A stretch of DNA of 52,327 nt, taken from NCBI GenBank assembly GCA_030141605.1, contig JAQGDQ010000658.1, positions 37,501-89,827 of the forward strand. The letters are read 5' to 3'. Below are positions 1 through 12,600 of this stretch, one piece after another. The notes under the pieces were generated by a model. That model was not told the origin of the DNA, ran no database searches, and worked only from the letters and a program-made list of their open reading frames with translations. Each line of letters starts with the position of its first letter. Position 1 is the first letter of the stretch. The translations under genes were made by a program, and so were the position numbers. This stretch comes from Tubiluchus corallicola. Lineage: Eukaryota > Priapulida > Priapulimorpha > Priapulimorphida > Tubiluchidae.

Positions 1-139
1 ACTAATAGGACCTACTAATAATCTTGTTCTCGGCAGGAAATTAACTCGTTTTTGAAGGAACACAAAATGCAACGTAGTGTGATTCTGGCTGCAAAGTGGA
101 ACTGGCACAGCAGTGTCTAGTTTTTTGCCATAATTGTGG

Positions 140-345
140 TGGTTTTGGTGGCAGTGATGATGATGATGATGATGATGATAATGATGGTGCTGGTGGTGGT
201 GGTGGTGGTTATGGTGGCTTTGATGATGATGATGGTGATGATGATGATGATGGTGGTGGTGGTGATGATGATAATGATGATGATGATGATAATAGTAGTG
301 GTGGTGGTGGTGATGATGATGATGATGATGGTGATGGTGTTCTGC
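140..345. repeat. GAT/GGT trinucleotide microsatellite
   Basis: Imperfect GAT and GGT runs. Both strands appear open as Asp/Gly, Met/Val or Ile/Thr homopolymers, which is a simple-repeat artefact. Confidence 0.95.
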
Positions 346-576
346 CTGCAAGCGTGAACTGATTGCAATTTTAAATTGAAATTCTTAATTAAACGAGGCA
401 CTTTTTCTCAAATATTAGAATAAGCTCAACTTCTTGAGAGACTTGGCTTTTGCTTTAAGCACCTTTGTTTGTTTAGCATCTATAGCAGATCTACAGCATA
501 AATATTGAATTTGCTTGTATTACATCAATTGTTTGTTTTGCTTATATCTATTGTTCGCAACTGTCGTTTCTTACAG

Positions 577-682
577 AGTTGATCAGTTTGACATCTATGA
601 CTTACCATCGGTTGGCTTTATCGAAAACGTCACAATCTGGCATGATGACTCCGGTATAATGGCTGGGTGGCTTCTTGAAAAG
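577..682 (+). CDS. Exon 1 of window: PLAT-A, middle part
   Basis: The acceptor is TTACAG and the donor AAG|GTACAG. The first base completes a codon begun upstream. The frame from 578 reads a PLAT core: VDQF, then NVTIWHDDSG, then GWLLEK. The W-H-D-x-S-G motif is diagnostic of PLAT/LH2. Since it precedes the GPS and TM1, this PLAT should be extracellular. The N-terminal beta strands of the domain must be in an exon left of the window. Confidence 0.85.
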
Positions 683-3600
683 GTACAGTCGAAGATGCGT
701 GACGGTACAGATGAAGTTATGCAGTTTTGCGTCACTTTATTTTTGTCTTGTGCAGGCAGTTTCGAAGTTCCTATGTCGAGGAATAGGCAGTATTATATAC
801 ATATAAGATTCGAGGCTACAGCTCGGACGACGGCACCATTTGCGGCGATCTATACATCAAACGAAAGGTCTCGATCTAGTGTCGTACCATTGGGGGTTTA
901 TTTTTCGAATCGGGCCCACCGGGATGAACGGGGAGCGAAAAACCTCCAAAAATGGCCATTTTTCTGCCGTTTTTTACAAAACTTACACATCTGAGATCTG
1001 GAGAACGGGAACGGGCCGCTAGCCATGGATAGATAGCCCGTTCAGCGGTGGGCGTCATAGGCGTATTTAGAATGTTCACGTATTATTGATGATTTATGCG
1101 CAATTTTTTTTGCGGGGCCTTTTCTATTTTGAAAACTTTATGTTTAGAGTGAATAGTTTTCAGATTTGTGTTTGAAACATGAAAGTTTTGGGCACTGTCA
1201 CATTCACCCCTCAGTGACTTTTATCCATCTAACTTTTGCATTGGAACGTGAACTAGCAAACACGCTAGTTCACACGCATGTACATCCTTCCTCTGTGAGG
1301 TGAACAGCCAGAATCAGCACGACAAATGAAACCGTGAACGAGAATGAAAGCAGTTCACCGAGACCGGCCAGGTGGGTGAACTGCTTTCATTCTCGTTCAC
1401 GGTTCATTCGCCATGCTGATTCTGGCTGTTTACCTCACAGAGGAAGGATGTACACACATTTGAATTTGGCTAAGACACCTCTGCCGGTCCAGTGACTCAG
1501 TGTCATCTCATTGATAGACAGAGTCAAGTTCCAGTTTCTCCACGAGTCGCAACCGTCCAAGGACATGCCGTGGAATAGGCAGTATCCCAGCTTCCAACAA
1601 GCCTTTTCTTAGTTCCAGTGACTGATGATGTTTGTGAAAAGGTCAAAGGTTAATGTACCAGGCAGTGCATTTGTGCACACTTGACAATGCCTCACAGCCC
1701 AAACTGTTGTAATTGTAACAGTTTTAACAGCTAGCTAGAACCTTACCTAGTTCAGTTTATCAAGGCGTGGTACCACGACAAACACGTTCGTGAAGTGCAG
1801 CGTTCATCTGTGACATCACTGTGATGTAAAGCCCATTTCGTGGCGTCACATCAACATCTTATAGCAATTTTCGCTTACGCAAACGTGCTTGGCGCGCAGG
1901 GAAGATGCCTACCGTTGCACAAAGTTTGCGACGTAAGCGAAGCTGTCACTTGTAAACGCTTTATCAGACAATCTTGATTCAAGCTAGAGTTGCAATGCAA
2001 ATAAGCTTTTTTGACAGTTCCAACGATTGATGATGATAGTGAAGAGGTTAAAGGTTAAGTGTACCACACAAAGCATTTGTGTACACTTGACACTTGTGTA
2101 TACTTGACAAGTTTTAACAGTTGACTAGAACCTTACCTAGTTCGTTTTTTCTTTTTCCCAAGCAAGATCCTGCTAGTAAATCATTCTATGCACAGACTAA
2201 TGCATAATGAAGTAAAGTCCATTTAAAACAACTGAAATTACTGAACTGATGTGCAGACAGGTTTGCTTTGTCCACTTGTCACGTGACAGTTGTAGTTAAG
2301 ACACATTGCTGTGGTACACTTAACCTTTGACCTACAGTTACTGCGCATGCTCACAACGAAACTGTGAAAAGTGTAATGAAATAATAATAATAATATTGTT
2401 TGGTTTTTGATTGTTTGTTATTGTTTACTGTTTCTTGCTTACCAGGTGGTAATTCTTGACGGATATTTAGAATTTACCTGTCCTTGCATGAAGTGGTTGG
2501 AGGGTATCCCCGAGAAGCACGTACAGGAGATACCTTGTGTGTTCAGCGCAAATAATACCCCTGCACGTATGGTGTTTTGAGTATTTTACTTGCTTGTTTG
2601 TGCAATTCGTATACGTGTGCTTGCATAGCAAAATCGTCCGTAAGTTGGCAATTAAGCTTTTCTAGTTATTCACATATCTTCAATCTCCATTTCATGAGGA
2701 TAATTTTGATACCAAGTTTATCGTTCTATGTTATTTCTAAGCTGAGATAAGCGATGTTGAAGTTGAGGTGCAGGTTGTGCACTGAAAAACATAATCTTGA
2801 GAAAATCACTGTTAAAGTCAGCCATTGTTTTTTTTGTCGCGTCTCTACAAAATACTTAGCAACTGTGTGAACTTTAGTTGGTAAGGATTTTGCAAAAACA
2901 CATTGAAGTTATGTTTAAATCCAATAGATGGCTCTTCCTGATGAAGATCTTGGCTTGGCAACAAAAAAAAACCCGAAGCAAAATGACTGCTTCCAAGAGC
3001 TACTATCGGAGTTTGAAAATAGGAGTTTTTTACAATTGCAGTATAAGTTTCTAAACAGAAAAGTGAGTAAGGAGTTATAAAAATTTTTAGCGTTTTTCGA
3101 ACACTTTTTTGATAATTTGATGCTAGATTATAAAAATCCAAAATATTTATAATTTTTTGTTTTTATAAAAAACAAAAAATAGACCAAATTTTTGGGTGAT
3201 TGAAGCATCATAACGCAGTTTTAACTGTGCCGACTTATGGACGGGTTTTGGTTTGCAAGCACACACTTAGTCCGGTCTGTCCAATTTTGATGAAATGGGA
3301 ACAGACTGAATGCAGCTACCAAACTTTCAGGAATGATCCTTTAGGCCATTCTAACAGCGTTTCGGATATTTTTATAAAATGTTGCATTTTAGTTCACTGT
3401 TCCGGGACACTAAAAGGTCAAGAAATGATCCTCCAAAGGTCATGAAATGGTCCTCTATTTTGGAGGCTTGTAACTCCAAAACGTTCACAGATAGACACTT
3501 GGGTACTAATAGGGACGAATAGGAACTTACACGTGGGCTTTCATTTGAAGGTACGATTGCTGACCTTGGAACACACGAAACGGTCAAATTACGTCATCGG

Positions 3601-6600
3601 TACCACTCTGTCCATTTTGCAAAATCAAATATTCGTACGTAACTTGCAAGCGAGACCTTAAAATGTGTGGAAATGTATTATAGACCAACAGGAAATCTGC
3701 CGTTTGTAAAAAATATTTGGGAGTAAGTTGTATGCCGGGGGTAGTACACGGCTGAGGATTTGGTAACTGTGTTGAGTGGCTCCCTTTTTTTCGGCTGACA
3801 CATCTGACTATTAGTTGCAGATACCGCCATATTAATTAGTTTGCTTGTTTTTAAAGTGATGAGATAATTTGTGTAATTCTTTTTGCTCTAACTTATATTA
3901 GTTGCTGGTTTTAAATAATTTTAAAGCACTTAAATGAATAGTTCTAGGTGAACTTAACTTTGACATGCTAGTCTGCCATCTCAACGTTCGTCATAAGGGA
4001 TTCTTCACTTGTTAACTGTCGTTTCGTTTTTAGAGGAGCCCAAGCCAATACGCGTGAATTTTTCGCTGACGTTCACATCATTTGACTGTTTGTACTGGGA
4101 CGTCGAAGCTGAAAGGTGGACTAGCGCAGGATGCGAGGTGATAATATGCTGTTATCACTTGAAACTTTTTAATATCGAAAACTTCAGACTTATAAATGGG
4201 CTTATTAAAAAAGGAAATTTTCCAGGCACCCTGTAGATTATTCATAACCCATTTGGCCTTTGTTAAATACAAAATTAGTGCATAATTTACTGTATCAATT
4301 TCTTTTCTACTGGTCTGCTTATTCACTTCCTATTTGGCTTCTGTTAAATATGCAATTAGTACATAATTTACTGTATCAATTTCTTTTCTAGTGGTCTGCT
4401 TAATCATTACCTATTTGGCTTCTGTTAAATACGTAATTAGTGCTTAATTTACTGTATCAATTTCTTTTCTACTGGTCTGCTTAATCATTACCTATTTGGC
4501 TTCTGTTAAATACATAATTAGTGCATAATGTTCCACACTATAGGCTCTGCCTATATAAACTGGTTGTATGTTTGTGAAAATTTACCACTAATGATGATAG
4601 CAGTAGCTCTGTCAAAACGTTTGACATGATTTTTTAACTATGTAAATTAAAAGTTTTAATAAAGTTGCGGTGTTTTAACTATAAACCTTTATCATTGTTA
4701 CCGCCATCTTTGTCGTCATCATCATCGTCATTGTTGTCATATCCTACCTCCCGTGCAAAACAAAATCAATAATACATTGTTTTTTTCGTTGCGTAGGTCG
4801 GTCCACTTCGCTCTCACTCTCAGGTTCATTGTCTCTGCTATCACCTGTCGGCTTTTGCCGGACATTTCTTCGTCATGCCCAACAAGATCAATCCGTTCAC
4901 AGACATTGTGTTATTCTTGGACTTCTTCAACAATCCGGTCATGGTGTGCCTTGTCGTGGCCATCTGGATTATCTACATTGTTCTCTTTCTTTACGCGAGG
5001 AGAAAAGACAAAGAGGACCTGTTACGGGTTTGTATTCTGCTTGTCTTAATTAAAGGAAAACCGGACAGTTGTTTAGACTCAAAGTCAAGAAATATCAAGT
5101 CTTGTTGTTTTGATAGTGTTTTTAAAGTTTAGCAGTGAAAGGTTGGAGAGTTTAGCAGTGAAAGGGTGGAGAGTTTAGCAGTGAAAGGGTGGAAAGTTTA
5201 GCAGTGAAAGGTTGGAGAGTTTAGCAGTGAAAGGTTGGAGAGTTTAGCAGTGAAAGGGTGGAGAGTTTAGCAGTGAAAGGGTGGAGAGTTTAGCAGTGAA
5301 AGGTTAGAGAGTTTAGCAGTGAAAGGGTGGAGAGTTTAGCAGTGAAAGGTTGGAGAGTTTAGCAGTGAAAGGGTGGAGAGTTTAGCAGTGAAAGGGTGGA
5401 GAGTTTAGCAGTGAAAGGGTGGAGAGTTTAGCAGTGAAAGGTTGGAGAGTTTAGCAGTGAAAGGGTGGAGAGTTTAGCAGTGAAAGGTTAGAGAGTTTAG
5501 CAGTGAAAGGGTGGAGAGTTTAGCAGTGAAAGGGTGGAGAGTTTAGCAGTGAAAGGTTGGAGAGTTTAGCAGTGAAAGGGTGGAGAGTTTAGCAGTGAAA
5601 GGGTGGAGAGTTTAGCAGTGAAAGGTTAGAGAGTTTAGCAGTGAAAGGTTGGAGAGTTTAGCAGTGAAAGGGTGGAGAGTTTAGCAGTGAAAGGGTGGAG
5701 AGTTTAGCAGTGAAAGGGTGGAGAGTTTAGCAGTGAAAGGTTGGAGAGTTTAGCAGTGAAAGGTTGGAGAGTTTAGCAGTGAAAGGGTGGAGAGTTTAGC
5801 AGTGAAAGGGTAGAGAGTTTAGCAGTGAAAGGGTGGAGAGTTTAGCAGTGAAAGGTTGGAGAGTTTAGCAGTGAAAGGTTAGAGAGTTTAGCAGTAAAAG
5901 GTTGGAAACTTTTAAACTAGAAACGACTTAACTCTAAATAGATTATGCAACAAGGAAGCATTAAAGGAAAACCGGACGATTGTTTAGACTCAATTTCATT
6001 TTAATTTACTGTCCAAAATATATATTTTCTTATCTATAAAAGTCAGCAATTGTTTCTTATATTTGAATAAGTATCTTGGAAAGTTAATTAATGCGCAATC
6101 GAACACAGCTATTGCTTATGTCAGAAACTAACTTTCCCTTGCACTTCAAGCATGTTTGCTTAAGTGTTACAGTACTGTTTAAATGCATGATGTCACAAAA
6201 AATTGGCTTTATATCATATGACATCATGAAACTAACACAGCAGTTCATGATCTTGGTACCGTCTTCTATTTGTCGGCCACGTGAATGTGGCAAGAAGGCG
6301 CCGCTGCCAATCTTAGTAGATTCAACGAGCCGTGCGTAGCTTTGAAAGTTTAACGAAATTTGAGTACCCGAGGTAATTATTATTTAATCTTAAGCTTTGA
6401 CTTAAAATAAGCTATTGTAGTTTAAGGATTCGGTTTTCCTTTAACTCCATCAAGACCGTAACTGTTTGTTACATTTTCCACGGCGTTCATGCAAAACTGC
6501 TCTTACCAAGCAGCAATTATATTTGATAATTTTTGTACTCCTCATACAATGGATTTTCATGCAAAATTATATACGAAATGCATTTGCTTACTTTAGACAA

Positions 6601-9600
6601 ACTAAAAGTGGATTTTTGACGAAGAAAGTTGAAAAAAATCGTTGAGCGACTGCAGTGTTTGCACTTTAACAATGTACAGCATCACCTGTGTGAAATCGGC
6701 TAATGCAGAAAATTTAAACTATGCGGACACAACACTCTGATATGCATTGGCCTCAAGTCTACTTTATTTTTAAGGAGAAATTTTAAGGAGAAATTAAAAC
6801 GACCCGAATTTGTCCTTCGCTGGTCGGCTGGTTTCTCCTGGAACTCTGCACAGCAGATGGTTCTATTGGGCTACAGCAAACACGCGATCAATAAAATAGT
6901 GCGTACGATCACGCAAGTGTACACCAGACTAAACTACTCAATAAGCTAAGTTGGAGTGCTTGAAAAGGGCGTTTTTTTTCTTAATTTTATCCAATTAAAT
7001 CCAATTATCCAAACAAAGTGTTTAAGCAAACAGCATGACTGGATAGCCGAGATTCTCCCGAATAGAACAGTACCTAATTTGTCACCATTTAGTTAAGTCT
7101 GTGTTCATACAGTAACAGAAAACTCATAGGTCTTATAAGATCTATTTTTAGTGGTGCGGTCCTGAAGGAGTTAAGTAACTTATGTTTTCTACGTTATTCT
7201 GAATTAGTGCTAAATTATTTTTGATGTCGCAGGGACGTAGCCAGGTTCCAAAGTTAAGGGGAGCAAGTACATAAAAAATGTTTGGGTATGAGAACGCCAT
7301 GACAAACACCTTAGTTTTATTATTATCACATTCCGTACAATATAATGACATTAAGCACACAGTGACATCAAAATTATTACATTTACCGTATTAAATTGTT
7401 ATGTTTCATACATTATCGTTATCATAAAAGAATAACTGTACTGCAGTGGGCTAGATAAGCAAAGGCTTGTATAAGCCCACTGTCATGTGAACCAGATAAA
7501 AAAAAGAATGGATGAGTGAACAAAAAAAAAGAACTGGGAGAAAGGTTAGATCACACAGGACGGGTAGAAGGATGTGTTAGTGGAAATGGTAGGAAGAAAG
7601 ATAGTAGATTGTGCTATGTTGACATCAGCTCTAAAGATTTATCAATGATGCCTTGTTTTGCATAATCTGTACCAGGATTTTGGTATGACTGCTGCAGTAG
7701 GTGTGGGATATTAGGAAGTGTTGTACTTGTTGTACCTATTAGTGCACAGATTATACATTTTAATTTCGTTTTTGAAATTCTGCGACAAGCAGGTATAAAA
7801 TATTATTATAACAATAAATTGGAGCAATTTGATCTTTGGTTCAGTCGACCTTGACAAATGAGTTGCATATATGTGCCCTCGTTTCAAAAACTTGGGAGGC
7901 AGGTTGATCAATTTAAGTAATGAGTCCAGAAAATTCTTCCCACGACCAAGACTCGCTAGTCTGAATGATGTGTAACTCAAATTACAGCTTTCTTATATTC
8001 TTTCTTGTCCACTCATTTCTGAATTGATTTGATTTAATATTTTATTTCAAACTTTACAAAGTTCATATACACGTCACAAATTAATACAAATAATACAATA
8101 AATCATGACACAACAATAACACAAATAACAATTAACGATATAACAAACTACGCCAATGACGTCTAATTACAGAAGTAAAGTTTACATCACTGTTTAAAAT
8201 GTTCTTACATATAAAATTTTCACTCTTATTCAGCCTGACATGTAAACTGTATGCACATTTTCTGTGAATAACATCAAAATAAATAATATTAAGTCTAGTA
8301 GAAATATATCTGGCGCTCGTATCATATGAAAAGTTAAACAGCTTCCGTGTTGATACATTATATGCAACCTTGATTTTGCTAAGATTGTAAGAATAAAAAA
8401 TGTCTCCAAGTGGACATACAATAAAAAGTAGTGCAGTAAGCAGTAAGCAATTGTCTCTTCACGTTAACTGAACAGTGAGTAAATTTCATGAGTAATTTAT
8501 TTGCTCTACCGTAGTATATTGAACATTGTCGTAATATATCTAAATCATCTCTATTGTCTTCATTGTCTAAATGTAGCTTACTGTGAAGGGTGTGGCAGGG
8601 CTGTGGAGTCTTTACATTAAACTCCTGACTCTGGCACCGACTCTGACTCCTAGAATTCCGGTTGCTAAAATTTTAGATCTAACTCCGAGTCGGACTCCGG
8701 TTCCTAAAATTTTGGGAGCCCGAACTCCCGACTCCAATTCCCACTCCTGCCTTTAAGTAATAGTTTGCAGTACAGTGTTCCCTCACTTATCGCGGGTGTT
8801 CCGTTCCAGGCCCACCCGCGAAAAGTGAATTTCCACAAAGTAGGGATGCTATACTTATTTTAGTAGTTATACATTATTTCAAGTCTTCATAAACCCTCCC
8901 CACACTCTTATACATAACCCTTTCTATCAATCAACCAATCGTATATTGTGTACAATCTCATGTCGGACAGTAACATTTCAAGCGGGCGCAAGTACTACAT
9001 TTCGTTTTTGGTGTGTATTCATCCGCCGAATAAATATACTATTTTCTGTAAATAGTAATTTTTTATGATTTATAATGTTCTTTTAATGTTAGAATTAATA
9101 TTTTTAATATATTTTTATGCATTTTGTGATTTTTTTTTATGCAAAATTCGTCAGATCTATACATTACTGTACAATACGTACTACGCATGTGCAAAAATAC
9201 TTTAGACGGAGTACCGCAAAAACCCGCGAAACAGCGAAAATACCAAAATAAATATTACATTAATATTTCTGAAAACCCGCGAAACAGCGAGTCCGCGATA
9301 AACGAACCGCAAAGTAGCGAGGGAACACTGTACTCTCAATATTTCGCTACAGTGTCATTTCATCACTACTTTTTACACTCGAAAAACAGTCTAGCTGCGT
9401 TGACATTAATACAAAGCGTCTCAAAATGGAGTCTGAGTTTGTATATTTCTTACCAACTCCTCTAACAATAAGTGTACTCCTGGGTCCCGACTCTGACTTT
9501 AAAACCCTAAGTTTTAACAACTCCGACTCTGACTCCTCTAACAACAAGTGTACTCCCGAGTCCCGACTTCGACTTTAAAACCCTAAGTTTTAACAACTCC

Positions 9601-12600
9601 GACTCCGACTCCTCTAACAATAAGTGTACTCCTGGGTCCCGACTCTGACTTTAAAACCCTAAGTTTTAACAACTCCGACTCCGACTCCTCTAACAATAAG
9701 TGTACTCCTGGGTCCCGACTCTGACTTTAAAACCCCAAGTGTTAACAACTCCGACTCTGACTCCTCTAACAACAAGTGTACTCCCGAGTCCCGACTCTGA
9801 CTTTAAAACCCTAAGTTTTAACAACCCTTTAGCAGTAAATTTGCTGCTGACTCTGATCTCTGACTCCACAGCCGTGGGATGTGGGCCGTTGTTAAAATGT
9901 TAATGTTATCAGTTAGGTGTCACCGTACTTGAAGATAACAATCCGTTGGATACATACGCATACATCATCACCACGTATACGGGCTTGAGGAATGGTGCAG
10001 GAACTACAGCAAATGTCACTATTATTGTCAGAGGTACAGATTATCATAACTTATGATATCATAACATAATTTTGTTTAACTTGGTTTTTATTATTTTTTA
10101 TTTAATATTATTGTTATTATTTTGCATGTTTTTCTCATTTTGAGTTATACATGGACGAGATGACAGCTTGAATTTTGATCATTTTTATATTCATTTGTAC
10201 CACATTATTTGGCTTTTACTTACCATTGCTTTTTCTTCACCATTTTCCTGTACGTTTAGATATCTTTGATTGCATTTTCATCCTTCAGTTATTTAAAGTT
10301 GATTAGTGAATTTTAAACAGATCATGTTGCTAAGTAAAATAGTAATAATGTAAATTCACTACTATTCATGAGTGAAAAAGCTACAGTTCATCCCAATAAT
10401 CACATACATCCATTGAAGGATGGCTTGACTAGTTGACCTTCTTGGTCTTTCGCCACCCTATTTCCATTGTGATAATTAAATACATTTACTTGCCTCAGTT
10501 ATATCATGATAATGGAAATAAATGCACGTTTTGAATTGAATTGAATTATGCGTGAATTGTATTTGTGACTATCATTGCTAAACCAGTGGTCATATGTGCT
10601 GCTTGCAAACCAAAACCGTCCACAAGCCGCATAGTTAAAACTACGTTATGAAAGGAGGATGCACCAAAAATTTGCTCAATTGCCAATTTCTTGTTTTTTG
10701 TAAAAACAAATACTGAACACGTTAGACTTTTTATTCTAGCAGAAATCTAATTTTTTAACCCTTACCCACTTTCTGCAGAAACTAGTATTGCAGTTGTAAA
10801 AAACTTGTATTTTCAAACTCTGATAGCAGCTCGTTGAAGTAGTCATTTTTCTTCGGGTTTTTCTGAGCAGCAAAGCTCAGATCTTTGTCAGGAAGAGCCA
10901 TCTAATGGATTTTAACGTAACTTCAATTTGCTCTTGCAAACTCTGTAGCAACCACAGTTTTGTACGGTTGCTAAGTGTTTTGTAGAAACGCGACAAAAAA
11001 CAATGGCTAACTTTAACAGTAATTTTCTCGAGGTTAAGTTTTTCAGTGTGTAGCCTGCACCTCAACTTCAACGTGGATTATCTCAGCTTAAAAATAACAT
11101 AGAGTGATGAACTTGGTATCAAAAAGATCCCCATGAAATTGAGATTCAGGATATGTGAATAACTAGAAAAGCTTAAAATACCGATTTATGGACGATTTTG
11201 TTATGCAAGCACACATGTCATGACTAGTGACTAGCAGTTACTTCAGATATATTAAAATGATATTTTATTCTATGTGTGTAGAGAAACGTTGTAGTTTACA
11301 ATTTTGCACTGTAGTAATAAATTTTATATATTTTTTACTGTTCTACTAAAAGATCGGGAGAACCTATACTGATCCCTGAAATTTATGAATCAGTGTACAA
11401 TCCCTGAAATTTATGAATCAGTGGACAATGGTAAAGGGTACACAGTGAAACGTCATAGGAAAACTGATAGGGCATTGGTGCTGCCATCTACCAGGGAAAA
11501 AAGTTATTACCTGACTAATGGAAGCCAACTAGGATATCTTTAATGTAACAATTAAACTATGAATGCATATTTCTCCATACCAGTTCATTTATATTTGTAA
11601 TGCCACATATATAATTTATTTGTCTGTTAAAACTGTTAAAGTGAAAGAAATATATGACATGTATTGTCTTCATTTCATGTATCAGTATCATAATTAACTA
11701 CTTCCACCAGCTTTTCAGTCATACTTTACTCCAGTTTCAAATCAACATGATTATTACACAAGATATTCAGTCGGAAACTATGTACTCCCTCTTCCAAAGA
11801 CAAATATAATGAAACAGTCATCAAAATATAATGCTATTAAAATATGGTCATCAATTCCGCGTGAAATGAAAACTCTTAATCTTTATCAATTTAAAAAAGC
11901 ATCAAAGAATTACCTACTACAACGGGTATAATTAACTCACAATTTTACTCATCCTGATCTTAAGTTACTAACAAAACTTATTTTGTTCTAATGTACGTTA
12001 TAACTGATGAAAATGTAATGTTAATTGTCAATTATTTCACTTATCTGGAGGAGGACTCGAAAGCTTAAAGCTCTTTCCCCTCCTCACAGTAACTCGCATA
12101 GTTTATTTACTTTTTTTCAATGTAATATCAACTTGTATGTATGTTTGAGTTGCTGTGGAATAAATTCATAATTCATAATTATTACAATTGACACATGGCA
12201 ATTATTGTTAATATGAAAGTGTGATTATTTTTATTCGTTCTTGCACAGTATGTTACAATACAGAAGTTTATTCTAGTTCCTTTGATTTAAAGAGCATTTT
12301 AAATTTGGTTGTCTATTAAGTTGGCACTATTTTGATGTCAAACTAAGTTTCAGTGACTCTGTCATCCTACCAATACCGACATTTGCCATTTTAGGAGAAG
12401 ATGGTACCAGTTTGCCAACATTGCTAGTGGACAAAACTCGACCGCTACGAGACCGGGGAGCCGAGGATTGGTTCGTCATGACGACTAACGCGTCTCTTGG
12501 TAACCTCATGTCTCTTGAAGTTTGGCACGACTGTGCAGGAAAACACCCAACTTGGTGAGAAATATTAGTTGATCTATTTCAGCACTTTGTTTCTTCTATC

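Larger units (their letters stand above)
8596..9876. mobile_element. hAT-like element with 8-bp target duplication
   Basis: The ends are CAGGGCTGTGGAGTC and GACTCCACAGCCGTG, inverted. The flanks GGGTGTGG (8588-8595) and GGATGTGG (9877-9884) match at 7 of 8 bases, as hAT insertions give 8-bp duplications. The interior is CTCCGACTC-rich, carries a nested pogo-like element, and has no transposase. Confidence 0.78.

Noticed and set aside
1-140. Possible upstream exon after CGGCAG at 31-36
   Set aside because: No frame continues as the expected start of the PLAT domain and no donor of the right phase was seen.
96-401. Asp/Gly and Ile/Thr ORFs
   Set aside because: GAT/GGT microsatellite, not coding.
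2446-2520. Exon 2 ending at GTACAG after 2520
   Set aside because: This leaves phase 0, which does not match exon 3; the donor after 2566 restores the frame.
5128-5908. CRISPR-like regular repeat
   Set aside because: Units are contiguous without unique spacers and the locus is in an animal intron.
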